A stretch of DNA of 64,000 nt, from NCBI GenBank assembly GCA_039619475.1, contig CM077116.1:171013363-171077362 (forward strand), written 5' to 3'. The position numbers and the translations under genes are program-made. The first letter of the stretch is position 1. Each line of letters begins with the position of its first letter. This DNA is from Icerya purchasi. Lineage: Eukaryota > Arthropoda > Insecta > Hemiptera > Monophlebidae. The notes beneath the pieces were generated by a model. The model searched no databases and had not been told where the DNA came from. It saw only the letters and a program-made list of their open reading frames with translations. Of the stretch, positions 11,990 through 23,523 are shown piece after piece.

Positions 11990-12735
11990 TCCTAAATTTA
12001 AACAACTTTCCCCTTCCCTAAAAAAATGACTATCAAATTAGTTCTATCAGTTCCTTTGTTATCCATGTTTTGTTTTTTTTATACTACAATTCTTGTTTCT
12101 AGCGTTTCCTTTGATACTCTAGTCTTCTTTGATCATATTCCATTTTTTTTTTATTTTTATTTTTTTTTAATTTTAAAATAAGTTTGTAGTCTCACTGGGC
12201 AAGTATGCCCGTTGTATGAGTGCCCGACACTCTTATTACCGTTTATTCAGGTTGAATACGTTACAAATTTATACATACTTATTATAACATCGAAATTATA
12301 TAAACTTTAATTAATATATGTCTTAGTAAATACATATAACTTATATATCGGTGTAAAGAAAAAAGAAAAACCATACACATATCTATATTCACTCTAAAAG
12401 TCATATATACGTATATATATCATCATAGCGTAAACAATATCTTCTTTATGAATTACGAACAGTAAGTTAAAAGAGGAGCAACACAAAAACAACAACATAG
12501 AATACGTGTATATCAGTAGCTGCATGATTGAAACTATCTAGGAGTGAGGAATTCGGACGCAGTTTGTTTTTTATTCTTTGCACCATTCCTTCAGCCATTT
12601 CACCACCGCCTTTTTCCACACGCTAATATGCTATTTTCGTTTATAATATTATTGAGGATAATTCTCATTAATTTAATTAAAACCGAATATCACCTGTTTT
12701 ATCAATTCGTAGATTTGCCCCTCTAGGATAAATAT
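11990..12735. other. AT-rich DNA, nothing recognised
   Basis: Contains poly-T runs and AT-rich low-complexity sequence. No gene-like reading frame was found. Confidence 0.4.
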
Positions 12736-12739
12736 AATA

Positions 12740-14325
12740 TATATATAATTATTTTGATTTCTTGTTATTCGAGTAATTTTTGGCCTAGTTGGTAACCTTA
12801 TATTCTTGATATTATATTCGACTAACCTGTAATAGTAGTAATTAGTACATCTTTGCAGACATTTCATCATTTTCCTTCTATACATAATTGATCTCGAGTC
12901 ACTCCGTTTCCAATGTGGCAGTATAAGTTACACCTTTTTTGAATTTTTACCTATTTTATTGATTTCAGTTTTCTTAGCCTCTCCCCATATTCGGATTCCA
13001 TATAGAATTCTAGCCATAATTATTGCATTGTAGTATATACATACGTAGTGTTTTATATGAAAGTACCTGCTTTAGTTTGTATAAAGCTGGAATTGACTGT
13101 CTTATTTTCGAATTTAAGACTTGAACGTGCTTTTTCCAACTCAAGATCCTAAATATTTAAAATCTTTTACGTTTCAAGAGGTGGACATAAACATGAAAGT
13201 GAGATTTATCATTAATGTTTTCATTTTCTCTCTTCAAACTTTCCGAAACTTTATTTTGATACATGTTTTTTATGTCATTAATCTTTAATTTCTTTATACA
13301 CCATCTTTGGTCTTTATTCTCTGTTATTTCCCTCTTCTTGTTTGTTTCTGATTCCTATACCGTAGTTCCCAACTTGTTCTCCTTCTTTTCCTTTACCAAC
13401 TACTGCGTTCCAATTTCCGAGAATTGTCAAATTCTCCTTTTTATCTATATAATTATTAATGATATCTTCTATTTGTTTGTATATTATTTAAATTTCTCTT
13501 TCTGCATAGCTAGACGTTGGCATGTATATTTGCATTATTACTGTGTCTGTATCAAGTCTAACCATAATTATTCTGTCATCACATATATTGTAAGTAATTC
13601 TTTACTTTATTTCCCCATTTTTTAACGCCGTTCTTTTTCTCTTGATCACTTGAGCTTATAATTCGGTTTTCACTACTCCAAAAGTCATTTTTATTATTCC
13701 ACCTTGTTTCGCTCGCTCCCATTATATCAATTTCAAGCCTTTTCATTTCTAATTTCACATTTTCGAGTTTTCCGCATATGTTGAGAGATCTCACATTCCA
13801 CATCGCAATCGTCATCGTATTCTTTTTATTTTTCAATTGATCTTTTATTTTCGGTTGCTTTCCAGTTGTCCTCTTTTAAATATGTAGCTTAATCACCCAC
13901 TACCATGGGGGTGGTAGCAGCATATTTCACACCATAAGGCCCACCGCACCTTTGGCGTCGGATGCTAGTTGTTCGATCGTATTTCATAATCGGTTATAAT
14001 CTAGGGATATATAATGAGGTGGTTTCCCGTTACCTTACTCATCGTAGTTTTATGGCCGCTTCAGTAATAAGTACTCCACTTCCACAAATATCTGTTTACA
14101 GCTGTTCTTGAACTTCCCGTTCTCCACCTGTACACAGTACTGATAGTGCTGCTTCCACTATCAGCGGATCACTCTTCGTCTGACTCCTCCTTTGTGGCCT
14201 GCACAGCTTGGGAGACCCTTCTGGTAGAATACACTTACCGCTGGCATAGCCCATAAATTCTTAGAAGCACGCAAACCCCTCCGCCACGTTAAGGCGTTGA
14301 TCCCCCGGAAGGGCACATGCGTATA
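12740..14325 (-). mobile_element. Internally deleted CR1-like non-LTR retrotransposon
   Basis: Read on the minus strand. A 5' leader (about 14325-13840) contains CTTCCGGGGGATCAACGCCT, then GTGGCGGAGGGG, a leader I recognise from insect non-LTR elements. An apurinic-type endonuclease follows at 13836-13330: AMWNVRSLN, ASETRWN, then in another frame RIIMVRLDTDTVIMQIYMPT and a damaged GDWNAVVG (here GNWNAVVG). Soon after (about 13080-12960) comes the C-terminal thumb of an RT, IPALYKLKQVLSYKTLR, then YGIRIWGEA. The RT palm is missing, so roughly the middle of ORF2 has been lost. The endonuclease is of the type annotated as craniofacial-development-protein-2-like in databases. It is dead through deletion, frameshifts and stops. 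Confidence 0.75.
13330..13836 (-). pseudogene. Endonuclease domain of the CR1-like element
   Basis: The open part at 13836-13579 encodes 85 residues starting MKNKKNTMTIAMWNVRSLN. It has the catalytic-Glu block ASETRW near residue 41. The frame shifts at about 13590 and continues as MVRLDTDTVIMQIYMPTSSY and later NWNAVVGKGKEGEQVGNYG. The usual GDWNA is GNWNA here, a lost catalytic Asp. In a live element this domain nicks the target DNA for target-primed reverse transcription. Confidence 0.7.
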
Positions 14326-15037
14326 ACATTAATTATTTATAAGTAAACATTAATTAATTTCACTAACAACATCTAAAAATCTTTACGAATATTTAAAAAT
14401 TACATAAAACATATTTAAAAATCTTCTCTTCTGACCGGTTTCGTCTTTTTTATCAGACAGAAATGTAGGCGGAAAATAGTGACAGCTATGTCAAGAAATA
14501 AAGTATACTTTAAAGAACGTATAATATTCAATTCAGTTCGACAGGTTTTTTTCGATTTTGGTGTTATTTTTTAAACAGCTATAGTGCATACAAATAATCC
14601 ATAGAAAAAACGATAAAACTAAAGTGATGATAATTTGTTCGGGAACTCGCATCTGTCAATGAGACGACTAATTCGGAACTTCTAGTACATCCTGATTTAA
14701 TTTATAAAATAATGCTTTTGTAACATTGAATTTTTTAATACAATGTAATTATTCACTTTTGCAGAAAATTAATTAACAGTACAGATAAAATGTGAAATTT
14801 GCAGCATAGAAGTACATACGATTTTTGAGGTAATACATGTTCATTAGTAATGGAATAAACGTCCAGCCTGCAATTCAAAAGTGTAATGCACATGCGTATA
14901 AATTCTGAATTATAATAGGGAAGGATTTTATTCATTCACATACTTCAAAAAGTGTTCTAAATTATTACTAGCGTGTTTAATATTTCAACTTTTATATAAA
15001 ATTATATTTTAAGTAATTTGTTCCTTGACGCAGATCC
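14326..15037. other. AT-rich DNA with one hammerhead-like motif
   Basis: No gene is seen. On the minus strand, 14462-14429 carries CTGTCTGATAAAAAAGACG followed by AAACCGGTCAG. This GAAACCGGTC layout resembles the 3' half of short type I hammerhead ribozymes of Penelope-like elements. The CUGAUGA box is incomplete, so this copy is unlikely to be active. Confidence 0.4.
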
Positions 15038-15051
15038 AAATGAAATGTTTA
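15038..15051. repeat. Target-site duplication of I-clade element, left copy
   Basis: The 14-bp AAATGAAATGTTTA here recurs exactly at 23510-23523, bracketing the I-clade element. Confidence 0.85.
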
Positions 15052-15559
15052 TTTATTATTATTTGTTTATTATTTTAAAAAAAAAAAACAAAAAAAAACG
15101 GCGCTTTCGGCTACTCACCGAACCATATTCAACCAGAGACTATGAAAGGTATTAGATCAGGTGTAGAAGTTTAAGGTTTTTTAAAAAGAGGAAAAGGTTG
15201 TCAAGGTAAGTTAAGTTTTCAGAAAGAATTTGGGAAATTGAGTGCGGAAAATTAAAAGAGGATCTTTGAGGTTGAAGTGAAGGACACGATAATAAGATGT
15301 GCGATATGTTAAAAAGGTGGTTTCGGCAGAACGGATAAGCGGGAGGATCAAGACATTAAGTGAGAATGAATGAGGGCGGTATGGAAAATCCTAAGTCGGG
15401 TAAGGATGATGTTCTTCTTTTTGGATCGGAATCGACTAGAAGCGGGGAGCCTTTAGGTTTAATTGTTATGAGTTGATTAGATAGTTGAAATGACCAGGAT
15501 TGTTGCCAGGAAATGAGAAAACAAGTACTTCATATAGGATCTGATATTAAAAGAAGTAG

Positions 15560-18434
15560 ACATTAGAGGTAATTTACGGGAGGGTGGGAAGCGTCCTTAG
15601 CTGCTTGATCAATGATTTTATTGCCAGAGATTCCTGATGACTAGGCATCTATATGAAATTGATCAGGACATTAGCAAGTCTGAGGTAGTTGAGTAGAAGG
15701 AAAATGCGTTGTACGATACGATGGGAAGCATATGGATTCTGTAGTGCTAAGGGGCTACTGAGAGAGTCTGAATTTATGAGATATCTGGAGTGAAGATCAA
15801 AAGAAGTTAAAAATTCGAGGCATTTTAGGATGGCGAAGAGTTCAGCAGCAAATATACAACAGTGTTTGGGAAGACAAAATTTTCGTATGGAGTTGAGGAC
15901 TGAGAAAGCACATCCTACATGATCATCAGATTTTGAACCATCAGTGAAACAACAGATAAGATTAGGATGTTTTGAAATTTCAAAGGAGTAATTCTGGCAG
16001 ATGATATGAGAACGGTAGACGGTTTTGAAAGAATTAAGTATAAATTAAAATGTATATCTACACGAGATAGAAGACATAGAGAAGGATTAGCAAAGACTGG
16101 CACAATTAGAAGAGTCAAGGGAATTTGAGAGAATTTAGGAAACAAAGATTCAAGATTGGTTTTGAGATAGTTCGTGTTGGGGGGGGGGGGGCTGTTTTGG
16201 AATAGGATACTGAAAAGCGGAAGATGAAAAATGCTTAGAGTAGAGGCAAGAAAGTTGGATGATAAGACTAGTCTTCTATAGTGGAGAGGAAGGAGACCAA
16301 ATTCACTATTCAGGCTGACACCAGGACTAGAATAAAAGGTGCCCACGACGATGCGAATAGCAGAGTTTTGGATGGTATCAAGGGAGGACAGCAGACTCCG
16401 GCTGACCGACCCATACGCCTGACAGCCATAGTCGAGTTTAAATATAATGATCGATTTATTCAGAAACAGTCAAATTTTACGATCTCCTCCTTTATTATGG
16501 TTGTTGATCTTCTTCAGCAATCTTAAGACGTTGATACTGGACTTCTTCAACCATTTGATGTGGTCGATCCATGAGCGTCTCGTATCGAATATAAAGCCTA
16601 GATAACGTATGGAATTTTCAAATAAGAACTGATGACCGTTTAAGTACAGTTTTAGAAAACTACTTTGTTTGTATGTTCGGTGGAAGTCGACACCTTTAGT
16701 TTTTTTCTGCTGAAAATTTAAAGCCACAATCTGAAGCTCATATGAATATGGAGTTGATTACTTTATGCATTAGCCTTTCAGCTCGACTCGGAGAAGATAA
16801 TTCAAAGGATATTACTAAGTCATCGGCGAACAGGGCGAAGTGGATCGGTGGTTCAATTGAGTTTTGAATATCGCTAATAGCGAGAAGAAGTAACGTTACA
16901 TTTAGACCGCATCCTTGGGAAACGCCGTTGTCTACTGAGTAACTCCGAGAGAAGTAGTTACCAATATGGACGACGATTTGTCTATCGGTTCAAAAATTCT
17001 GAATGAATCGGCCTAGACGGCCGCATATACCAGCTTTGTCTAAATTTTGAAGGGCATGGGGTATCCAGACTATGCCTCTTGCAGATTAAAAATATAGTGT
17101 ATAAATGAGATCAGTTCGCAAATGCTTTTTGAATATGAAGCTGCGGATCGAGAATTGCTTGAATGGGAGATCTCCATTTCCTAAATCCATATTGTTGATC
17201 TATGAAGCAGTTTGTTGATTCTAGTTCCCAAATGAGGGGTTTCTGGATTATTTTTTCCAACAATTTGCTAAGGACGCTTGTTAAGGCGATTGGTTGGTAG
17301 CTGGAGGGATCAGACTTGTCCTTACCATTTTTCAGTATGGGAATGGTTGTAACCATCTTTGAACTCGAAGAAAGTTCACCATTACTTCAAGCGGTGTTGA
17401 AAACATGGAGTAAGTACTGTTTCACCAATTCGTGCAAATGTTTGAGCATCACTGGATGAATGTTGTCCGAACCAGGGGATGAGTTGTGAATGTTGTTCAT
17501 TAAGCAATAATCTAGTTCCCGCACAGTTATTGGGCTATTGTAATTTGTGAGATTAGGTGAGTCGAATTTTATTGGGATCGCTTCAGTAATTCTTTTTTGA
17601 CGACGAAAATCTTCAGTGTAATTAATATCCGAGGAAACGGATGAAAATTATTCAGCTAATACATCAGCTACTTCTTGAGGATGAGTAACGGTAGATTCGT
17701 TTTTGGTGAGTGGAAGAATTTGGCAAGCTTTATTTTTCCCATTGAGGAGGTGAACTTTTTTCCATATCAAGGCAATCAACCAGTTTTGATTGATCGAAGC
17801 GGTGAAGTATAGCCAGCTTTTCTTTTTAGCGGCTCTTATGAAAATACGGGCGTTACATGCGGCATTTTCGATATTCAATCAGTTTGTCTATTGGGAAGTG
17901 TCTTTTGAGTTGCTTGTCTGTGGCCTTTGATGGCTGTTGCTATATTATTATTCCACTAGAGAACACGTCTTCTGGTTAGAGCAATACCCAGTGATATAGG
18001 GATTGTCATCTTTGCATTATCAATTATATGCTGGGTGAACATTTTTACATCCTCTGACATATTCGGTAGGTGCTCAAATGATATCTATGTTCTGGTTTCA
18101 AACTCGACCCAACTGGCATTTTCTATTTTCCATCTAGGAAACCGAGTACCACGGTGGGAGAATGAATCTTCCAAAGATAGGATTATTGGAAAGTGGTCGC
18201 TGTTGTAGAAATCCGAAAGATGACCTCAACTTAGTTTGTCTGAAAGGTCACATTAGTCACAAGCATAAAATCAATGATGGAAAAGTGTCTTCTAGTATCA
18301 AAATGGGTTGGCTCATTTTATAAATTTAAGATGTCGATTTCTAGATAGTTAAGAATCAGATTCTCAATTTGATTACCCCTTGTGTTTTGCTGCAGTGAAC
18401 CCCAGAGGATGTTATGGGCATTAAAATCACCAAA
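15560..18434 (-). pseudogene. I-clade ORF2, distal part (EN end, RT, RNase H)
   Basis: Blocks in order on the minus strand: GDFNAHNILWGS (endonuclease, near 18430-18395); KKKSWLYFTASINQN and NGKNKACQILPLT (about 17850-17690, the linker before RT); IPILKNGKDKSDPSSYQPIA and QQYGFRKWRSPIQ (about 17345-17155, RT motifs 1-2a); VSQGCGLNVTLLLLAISDI (about 16935-16880); FADDLVIS (about 16835-16815, the intact catalytic box); SIRYLGFIFD (about 16610); and RNase H blocks FTDGSKSDDHVGCAFS (about 15960-15910) and FAAELFAILKCLEF. RT and RNase H would copy the element RNA and remove the template. At least ten frame breaks are apparent. The fragment ends at the transposon insertion. Confidence 0.85.
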
Positions 18435-18437
18435 TAT
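18435..18437. repeat. 3-bp target duplication (TAT), left
   Basis: TAT here and at 21548-21550 flanks the inverted termini TAGTTCGAGAGC and GCTCTCGGACTA. Keeping one copy gives a continuous endonuclease reading, PFVIFGDFNAHN, across the site. Confidence 0.75.
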
Positions 18438-21400
18438 TAGTTCGAGAGCTGAGGGACCGGAACTGCGACAGTTCTAGAAAGGCTCATATTTTGACATTAG
18501 GTTATGTAGCGGTTGTATATCCATAGCCTACCGTCAGTCAGTCAGTTTCACTAACACCTGGCGCGGGGGCGGCTCCAAACTTGTAGAAAATACATACATG
18601 TTGCAACTGTTTTATAAAATTTAAAAAATAGTTTATAGATAATTGGTCAACTAACAAACTATGCGGGTATGTTAGTCAGCAAAATATTGCAACGGCATGC
18701 GTCAGCAACGCGCTAAGATCATCAAAAGCTCTTTGTTCATGCAACTATTTTATAAAATTCGAAAGTTCGTATACAATTAGCAAAATATCATTTAAAATAC
18801 GAAAAACTTTTAGTCAGTCACTATTTTTATACAACAAATACACAAATACCGACAGCGGTCAATAGAAGGACGCGACGCGCGCTCAATTTATATAGCGCAC
18901 TCGACCTTATAATGCTTGTACATAATTTTGAAATATATTGTAATATAATAAATAGGGTTTGGATTTATATGCACTAAAAAACCTCGAAATATGAACTAAA
19001 AGTATGAATGAAAGGTTAAAATATGCATTAAAAATATTCTAATAGACAGTGCATATAAAAAAAATAAAATTAATTTTTTTTCCATATCAAATTTTTATCA
19101 ACATGCTAAATTTTCTTCCATTACATTTACATTAAAAAAACAAAAACATTTCATTATAAATCTAAATTTAAAAATTATTACATTTAACAATAAGAATTTT
19201 TTCTAAATTTTCAACACGAAAATTATGTCTTTTGTCTGTGTTAACGTAGTTTTCGGTACAGAAAACGACCTCTCCACATTGCAAAACACAACTGTAAATA
19301 GTTAAAAATGCGGTCACTTCGTAAGAGAATACGTATTCATCTAATTGAATCGAAACGGCAAATGATCTCCAGATCAAATTTGTTACAAGTTGTGTGTGCA
19401 AGTATATATATATATATATATATATATGAGTATATGTATATATCCGGTACATGGTTCGGAGGACAGTTACCCATCACATGGTCGAAGATAGTGTAATACT
19501 GTTAACTAGCATCGATCATATACTAACGTGAATTTGTTTTTATTTACCGACACTTTTGTTCGACTTAAGTAATTAACAATATAAATATAAAAATTATAAA
19601 AGGTCGGAAAGTAAATACTCTGTTCAAATTCATTTCATTTATAAAGGAAATAAAAAGATTTTTTTTTTATTTGCAAAAAGATATTGTCTGTAAAGAAATA
19701 TAACGATGGTAGTCACACGGTCGACAAGGAGAAATAAGTTTGTTTTTTTTTTTTTGTAATTTCATAAACACGTGGCAAGAAGTTAAAAAAAAAAACTATC
19801 ATCCAACTACAGACTTGACAAAAAAGAATAAAACAATGATAACCTTGTTTGTTTTATTAAAGTTAAAATTTTTATGCATTTCCTCCGACCTTATCGTGTT
19901 GAATATATAATTTTGTGTGTATGTGTGTAAACTCGTGAGTGTTTTTTTTACATGTAATTATGAGATATACATAAAAATCCCCAAAATACGCAAAATATGC
20001 ACAAAACGTGCGTTCATATGCACTATTAAATTAGTGTATTTCGAATCGACAAACCTTGTAACGCCTAGATACGAAATATCAAAGCGTAGCTCCAAGCAAA
20101 AAAAAATATGCATTATATGCAAAATCCGAACCGTAATAATAAATATATTAAATTGGAGATAGCAGATGTTTGTAACGGCAGTCATAGCTTCGCTCGTGAG
20201 TAGTATAGATAGCCTCGTTGAGAGCATCGTTCGAGCTTATTAGGCTGATTATATACTACATATATGGTGACCAGTCAAATATAATATTTAAATTCCCGGG
20301 TTTCCTGGTCCAAATCCGCACAGTTTTCCCGGTCCATATCCTTTCTATTTCCTGATTACTAGAATTGTACAAATAGAAGAATGGAATTTGTTAGGTTACT
20401 ATTGACGATATTTGACCGCCGTAGCATCACATTTTATATGAATAAAACAAAGCTTCGTAGTTTATTCTTGAATGTAAAGTACATTAAAAAATGCATTTAC
20501 TTTTTAATGTTTCAAATGATTTTTTCTTATTATAAATATCGTTTTCGGCTATTTTTACTTTTTTCCCCAATTTACTAAATTCCCGGCTTATTCGCAGTTG
20601 AGTGGCCACCCTGTATATATTAATAATAAAATAAATAGTTTGCGATTTAAAATAAGAAGAAAAAAACAGTCAGTTAATTTTTGTTTAACGTATTTATATC
20701 ATAAAAAAGTATGAAAATAACTTTTCTTATCAGAATCATTGCTACATTTATATGCTTAATCAAACTCATCATAATTTTCTTCAATTTCTGTTTATTTATT
20801 TTACGATTATCTTCTGCCTGTCTCACTGTATCAGTTTTAGTTTGTCTTTCGTCTCGAAAAAAAGTGGAGAGGGGAACCAAGGCAAGCGTGTACACAAAGG
20901 TTACTTGGGGTCAATTTATACATGCGTTAACCGAGGCGTTGACCGTTGGTTATATTCCTGCTGTTGATGGTATACCAATAGTGTTATACTTCTGCCATAG
21001 AATATAATATTCTACGAAGTATAGCAGACTGCTCAATATTTTAAATAAACTTTTAAATTACAATATATTTCAAATTTTGTACAAGCGCATTATACGGTCG
21101 ATCGCGCTATATAAATTAGGCGCGCGGAACGTCCTTCTATTGACCACTGACGGCGTTTGGTGCATAAAAATATTGACTGACTAAAAGTTTTTCTTACTTT
21201 AAATGATATTTGCTAATTGTATACGAAATTTAAAATTTTATAAAACAGTTGCATGAACAAAGAGCTTTTGATGATTTTAGTGCGTTGCTGACGCATGCCG
21301 TTGCAATGTTTTGCTGACTGACTATACCCGCATAGTTTGTTAGTTGGCCAATTATCTATAAACTATTTTTCAAAACAGTTGCGACGTGCATGTATTTTCT

Positions 21401-21547
21401 ACAAGTTTGGAGCCGTCCCCGCGCCAGGTGTTAGTGAAACTGACTGACTGACGGTAGGCTATGGATATACAACCGCTACATAACCTAATGTCAAAATATG
21501 AGCCTTTCTAGAACTGTCGCAGTTCCGGTCCCTCAGCTCTCGGACTA
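18438..21547. mobile_element. 3.1-kb DNA transposon with ~500-bp terminal inverted repeats, unclassified
   Basis: The left end 18438-18950 and right end 21547-21055 are inverted copies, starting TAGTYCGAGAGCTGAGGG and including a TCAGTCAGTCAG block about 97 bp in. Arms match with small substitutions and indels over roughly 500 bp, ending near TTGAAATATATTGTAAT. The 3-bp flanking duplication is TAT. The interior (18960-21050) is AT-rich, includes TA microsatellite and a probable second MITE, and encodes no recognisable transposase, so this copy is non-autonomous. Three-bp duplications occur in Harbinger, CACTA, Zator and Academ groups. The termini do not let me choose among them. Confidence 0.85.
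20267..20613. mobile_element. Probable MITE nested in the long-TIR transposon
   Basis: The left end TATGGTGACCAGTCAAAT, with AAATTCCCGGG inside, mirrors the right end (complement CAGGGTGGCCACTCAACT, with CCGGGAATTT inside). About 347 bp with no coding. A clear flanking duplication was not found, so the boundaries are tentative. Confidence 0.5.
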
Positions 21548-21550
21548 TAT

Positions 21551-21960
21551 GACGAATGGTTACGGCAATTGCACGATCAGCGAGTATAATTCTAGTTGTA
21601 GCAAAATTTGGTTAGGTGGAATATATACATTGCAGATTGTAATCCTCAAAACCATCTGGAAGCCGGATAGCTATTACCACTGTCTGGATATCTGAGTTGA
21701 TTGATATTAAATCTATTTTTGGTACTGAGTCGTGAACCAGTGTCAGGACTCCGCCTACAGCTATATTAGATGATGGGTATCATCGTGTCAGAGAGAAGTG
21801 TAGTTCCGAAACGAGAAATGTTGATTGGGTTTAAGGTGAGATTCTTGTATACAGATGACTATCGGTTGGTATTGAGCTGTGAGAATTTGTAGTTCGGGAA
21901 GGTGCGATAAACACACCGTTAATGTTCCTCCGTATTATTTTGTTGTTCCTGTGACGACAA
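21551..21960 (-). pseudogene. I-clade ORF2, proximal endonuclease part
   Basis: The minus-strand translation with frame changes gives YQPIVICIQESHLKPNQHFS (catalytic Glu in the QESHLK block, about 21870-21810), VGGVLTLVHDSVPK, INSDIQTVVIAIRLPDGF, then YIPPNQILLQLELYSLIVQL and PFVI. The chain breaks exactly at the TAT duplication. It resumes at 18434 with GDFNAHN, so the two halves form one AP-type endonuclease domain. Confidence 0.82.
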
Positions 21961-22454
21961 TATTTTTTTGTAGTTCTTTCGATAATCGAGACAGTCGGTT
22001 TTCGACACTTTGATTTTTCATTGTTTGAATATGCTTAACGAGCTGATTATGACTGCAAAGTCATAATTCAGGTTCTCAGCTGCTTCCTTGCCATTGTTTT
22101 CGAGTACTTTCTAAAATTGATCGAATGAAATATCACAAAGATTCGGATTTGAGTCAAACAGAACTTTGGCTTCTTTGGTAATTTGATCGATAGTGGACGC
22201 TTTATCCTTCACCTTGGTTTTCTTAGCCGACTTTAATAGTCCTTTTCAGTTGCTTTTTTTTTTTTTTTTTTGATATGAGAACTCTAAGGATGAAAAAGAT
22301 AAGGAACTAGTAGCTGATCTTTTTATGAACGGAGGTTTCAACTTTCATTTTTGTCGTCGCCGTCGTTGCGCCTAGTAATCACATCATTGTCATCGTCGTC
22401 GTCACTGGGCAGCCGGTTCTTTTTGATCCTCGTCCTTCTTTTCATTGAAAGGGT

Positions 22455-23285
22455 CATTTCCAGCTGGATTCAGGATTTTGTCGGGGCATTGTTCGGTTAA
22501 ATGATCTCTTTTTTTACATCGATAGCACCATATAGACCTTCTTCGGAAAGGAAGATTCTATATGATGTGTCTTCATACTTGATTACAATGCTTTCGGGAA
22601 TTTGTGAAATCGCTTCTGGGGCCACATGGAATTGCTTTTTATCAGTCAGGAAGTAAGCGAGTTGAGGATTTTTGAAACCAGCTGTGAAAGTTTTGATTGA
22701 AGATTTTGGATTGATATTCCGCTTTTTTAATTTCTCTTCGATCACTGTGACTGGAATGCTGAGGGTCACACGTTAGAGATTATTGTTTTTTTGGTAGGGT
22801 TGATGGTCCTACGGATTTCGAGCGAATTATTTTTAATCGATATTGTAAGACACTGAATTATGAGATTACCAACAATTAATTTCGACCAAAAGAAAATACA
22901 CGATCTGTCTTTCAGCTTCCGGTAAGGGACACATTTATCTCTTGGGTTTACGATATCTGCTATTGCTTCCAAGTAATCGTCTCTGGTTAATCCGTCGAGA
23001 AAGGGAATAACGACGGCATTTAATTTATCCATCGGCTTGGCAGCACTCGAGTAAAAGTGAAGTTGATAGTATTACTTGTGTTAGCTATGTGAGGTGAATT
23101 AGACACTGCTTCATTAGCGCAATCCTTTTTTTCAGTTGATTTTGTTGAAACCAGTTTTGTTTGTAGAGATTAAAGCTTTGGAAAGTTGGCGAACTTTTTT
23201 TCGGATGCTTTTCATGATTGGTTTCACCGTCGGGTTAGATTTAGCTTCGTTTTTAATATTTATTTTTGAAGACATGACGCGGCGT
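22455..23285 (-). pseudogene. I-clade ORF1 (nucleic-acid-binding gag-like protein)
   Basis: The N-terminal piece from about 23276 encodes MSSKINIKNEAKSNPTV and a basic stretch. The next piece (23032-22766) begins MDKLNAVVIPFLDGLTRDDY and includes RRTINPTKKTIISNV. It is followed by IPVTVIEEKLKKRNINPKSS and ESIVIKYEDTSYRIFLSEE (22769-22530). One frame over, a CCHC zinc knuckle CYRCKKRDHLTEQC lies at about 22530-22490. Such proteins coat the element RNA. Frameshifts at about 22525 and 22770, plus stops between the pieces, make this copy dead. A long T run at 22254-22271 lies downstream. Confidence 0.8.
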
Positions 23286-23509
23286 GCGTCGATCGAGATA
23301 AGATCGAGCCGCGATACCACTAACTTTGGATTTATCTGATAAACAACACACTTGATCGAATTAACGAAACAAGAAAGCGTTATAGATAAACGAATGATAA
23401 GAAATACAATAGTTGATAATAATAATTGAAAAATCTTACCATTACTGTTCTACCGAATAACTAAAACGCAATAACACGACTGAACATTAATCGCACTTGA
23501 ATGAAAGTG

Positions 23510-23523
23510 AAATGAAATGTTTA
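23510..23523. repeat. Target-site duplication of I-clade element, right copy
   Basis: An exact repeat of the 14-bp sequence at 15038-15051. It sets the 5' end of the element at 23509. Confidence 0.85.

Larger units (their letters stand above)
15052..23509 (-). mobile_element. Full-length decayed I-clade non-LTR element with nested insert
   Basis: On the minus strand the order is 5' UTR (about 23509-23280), ORF1, endonuclease, reverse transcriptase, RNase H, and an A/T tail made of AATAATAAA-like units (15052-15080). TAA-type tails and an RNase H domain after the RT are characteristic of the I clade. The 14-bp duplication AAATGAAATGTTTA on both sides shows a complete insertion. Without the 3.1-kb transposon at 18438-21547 and one copy of its 3-bp duplication, the element is about 5.35 kb, a normal length for the clade. 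Many frameshifts and stops mean it is inactive. Confidence 0.88.

Noticed and set aside
13263..13625. 120-codon frame on the plus strand
   Set aside because: Lies opposite the endonuclease of the CR1-like element; it is a shadow of that coding strand.
16281..16526. 81-codon plus-strand frame
   Set aside because: Antisense shadow of the I-clade ORF2 remnant.
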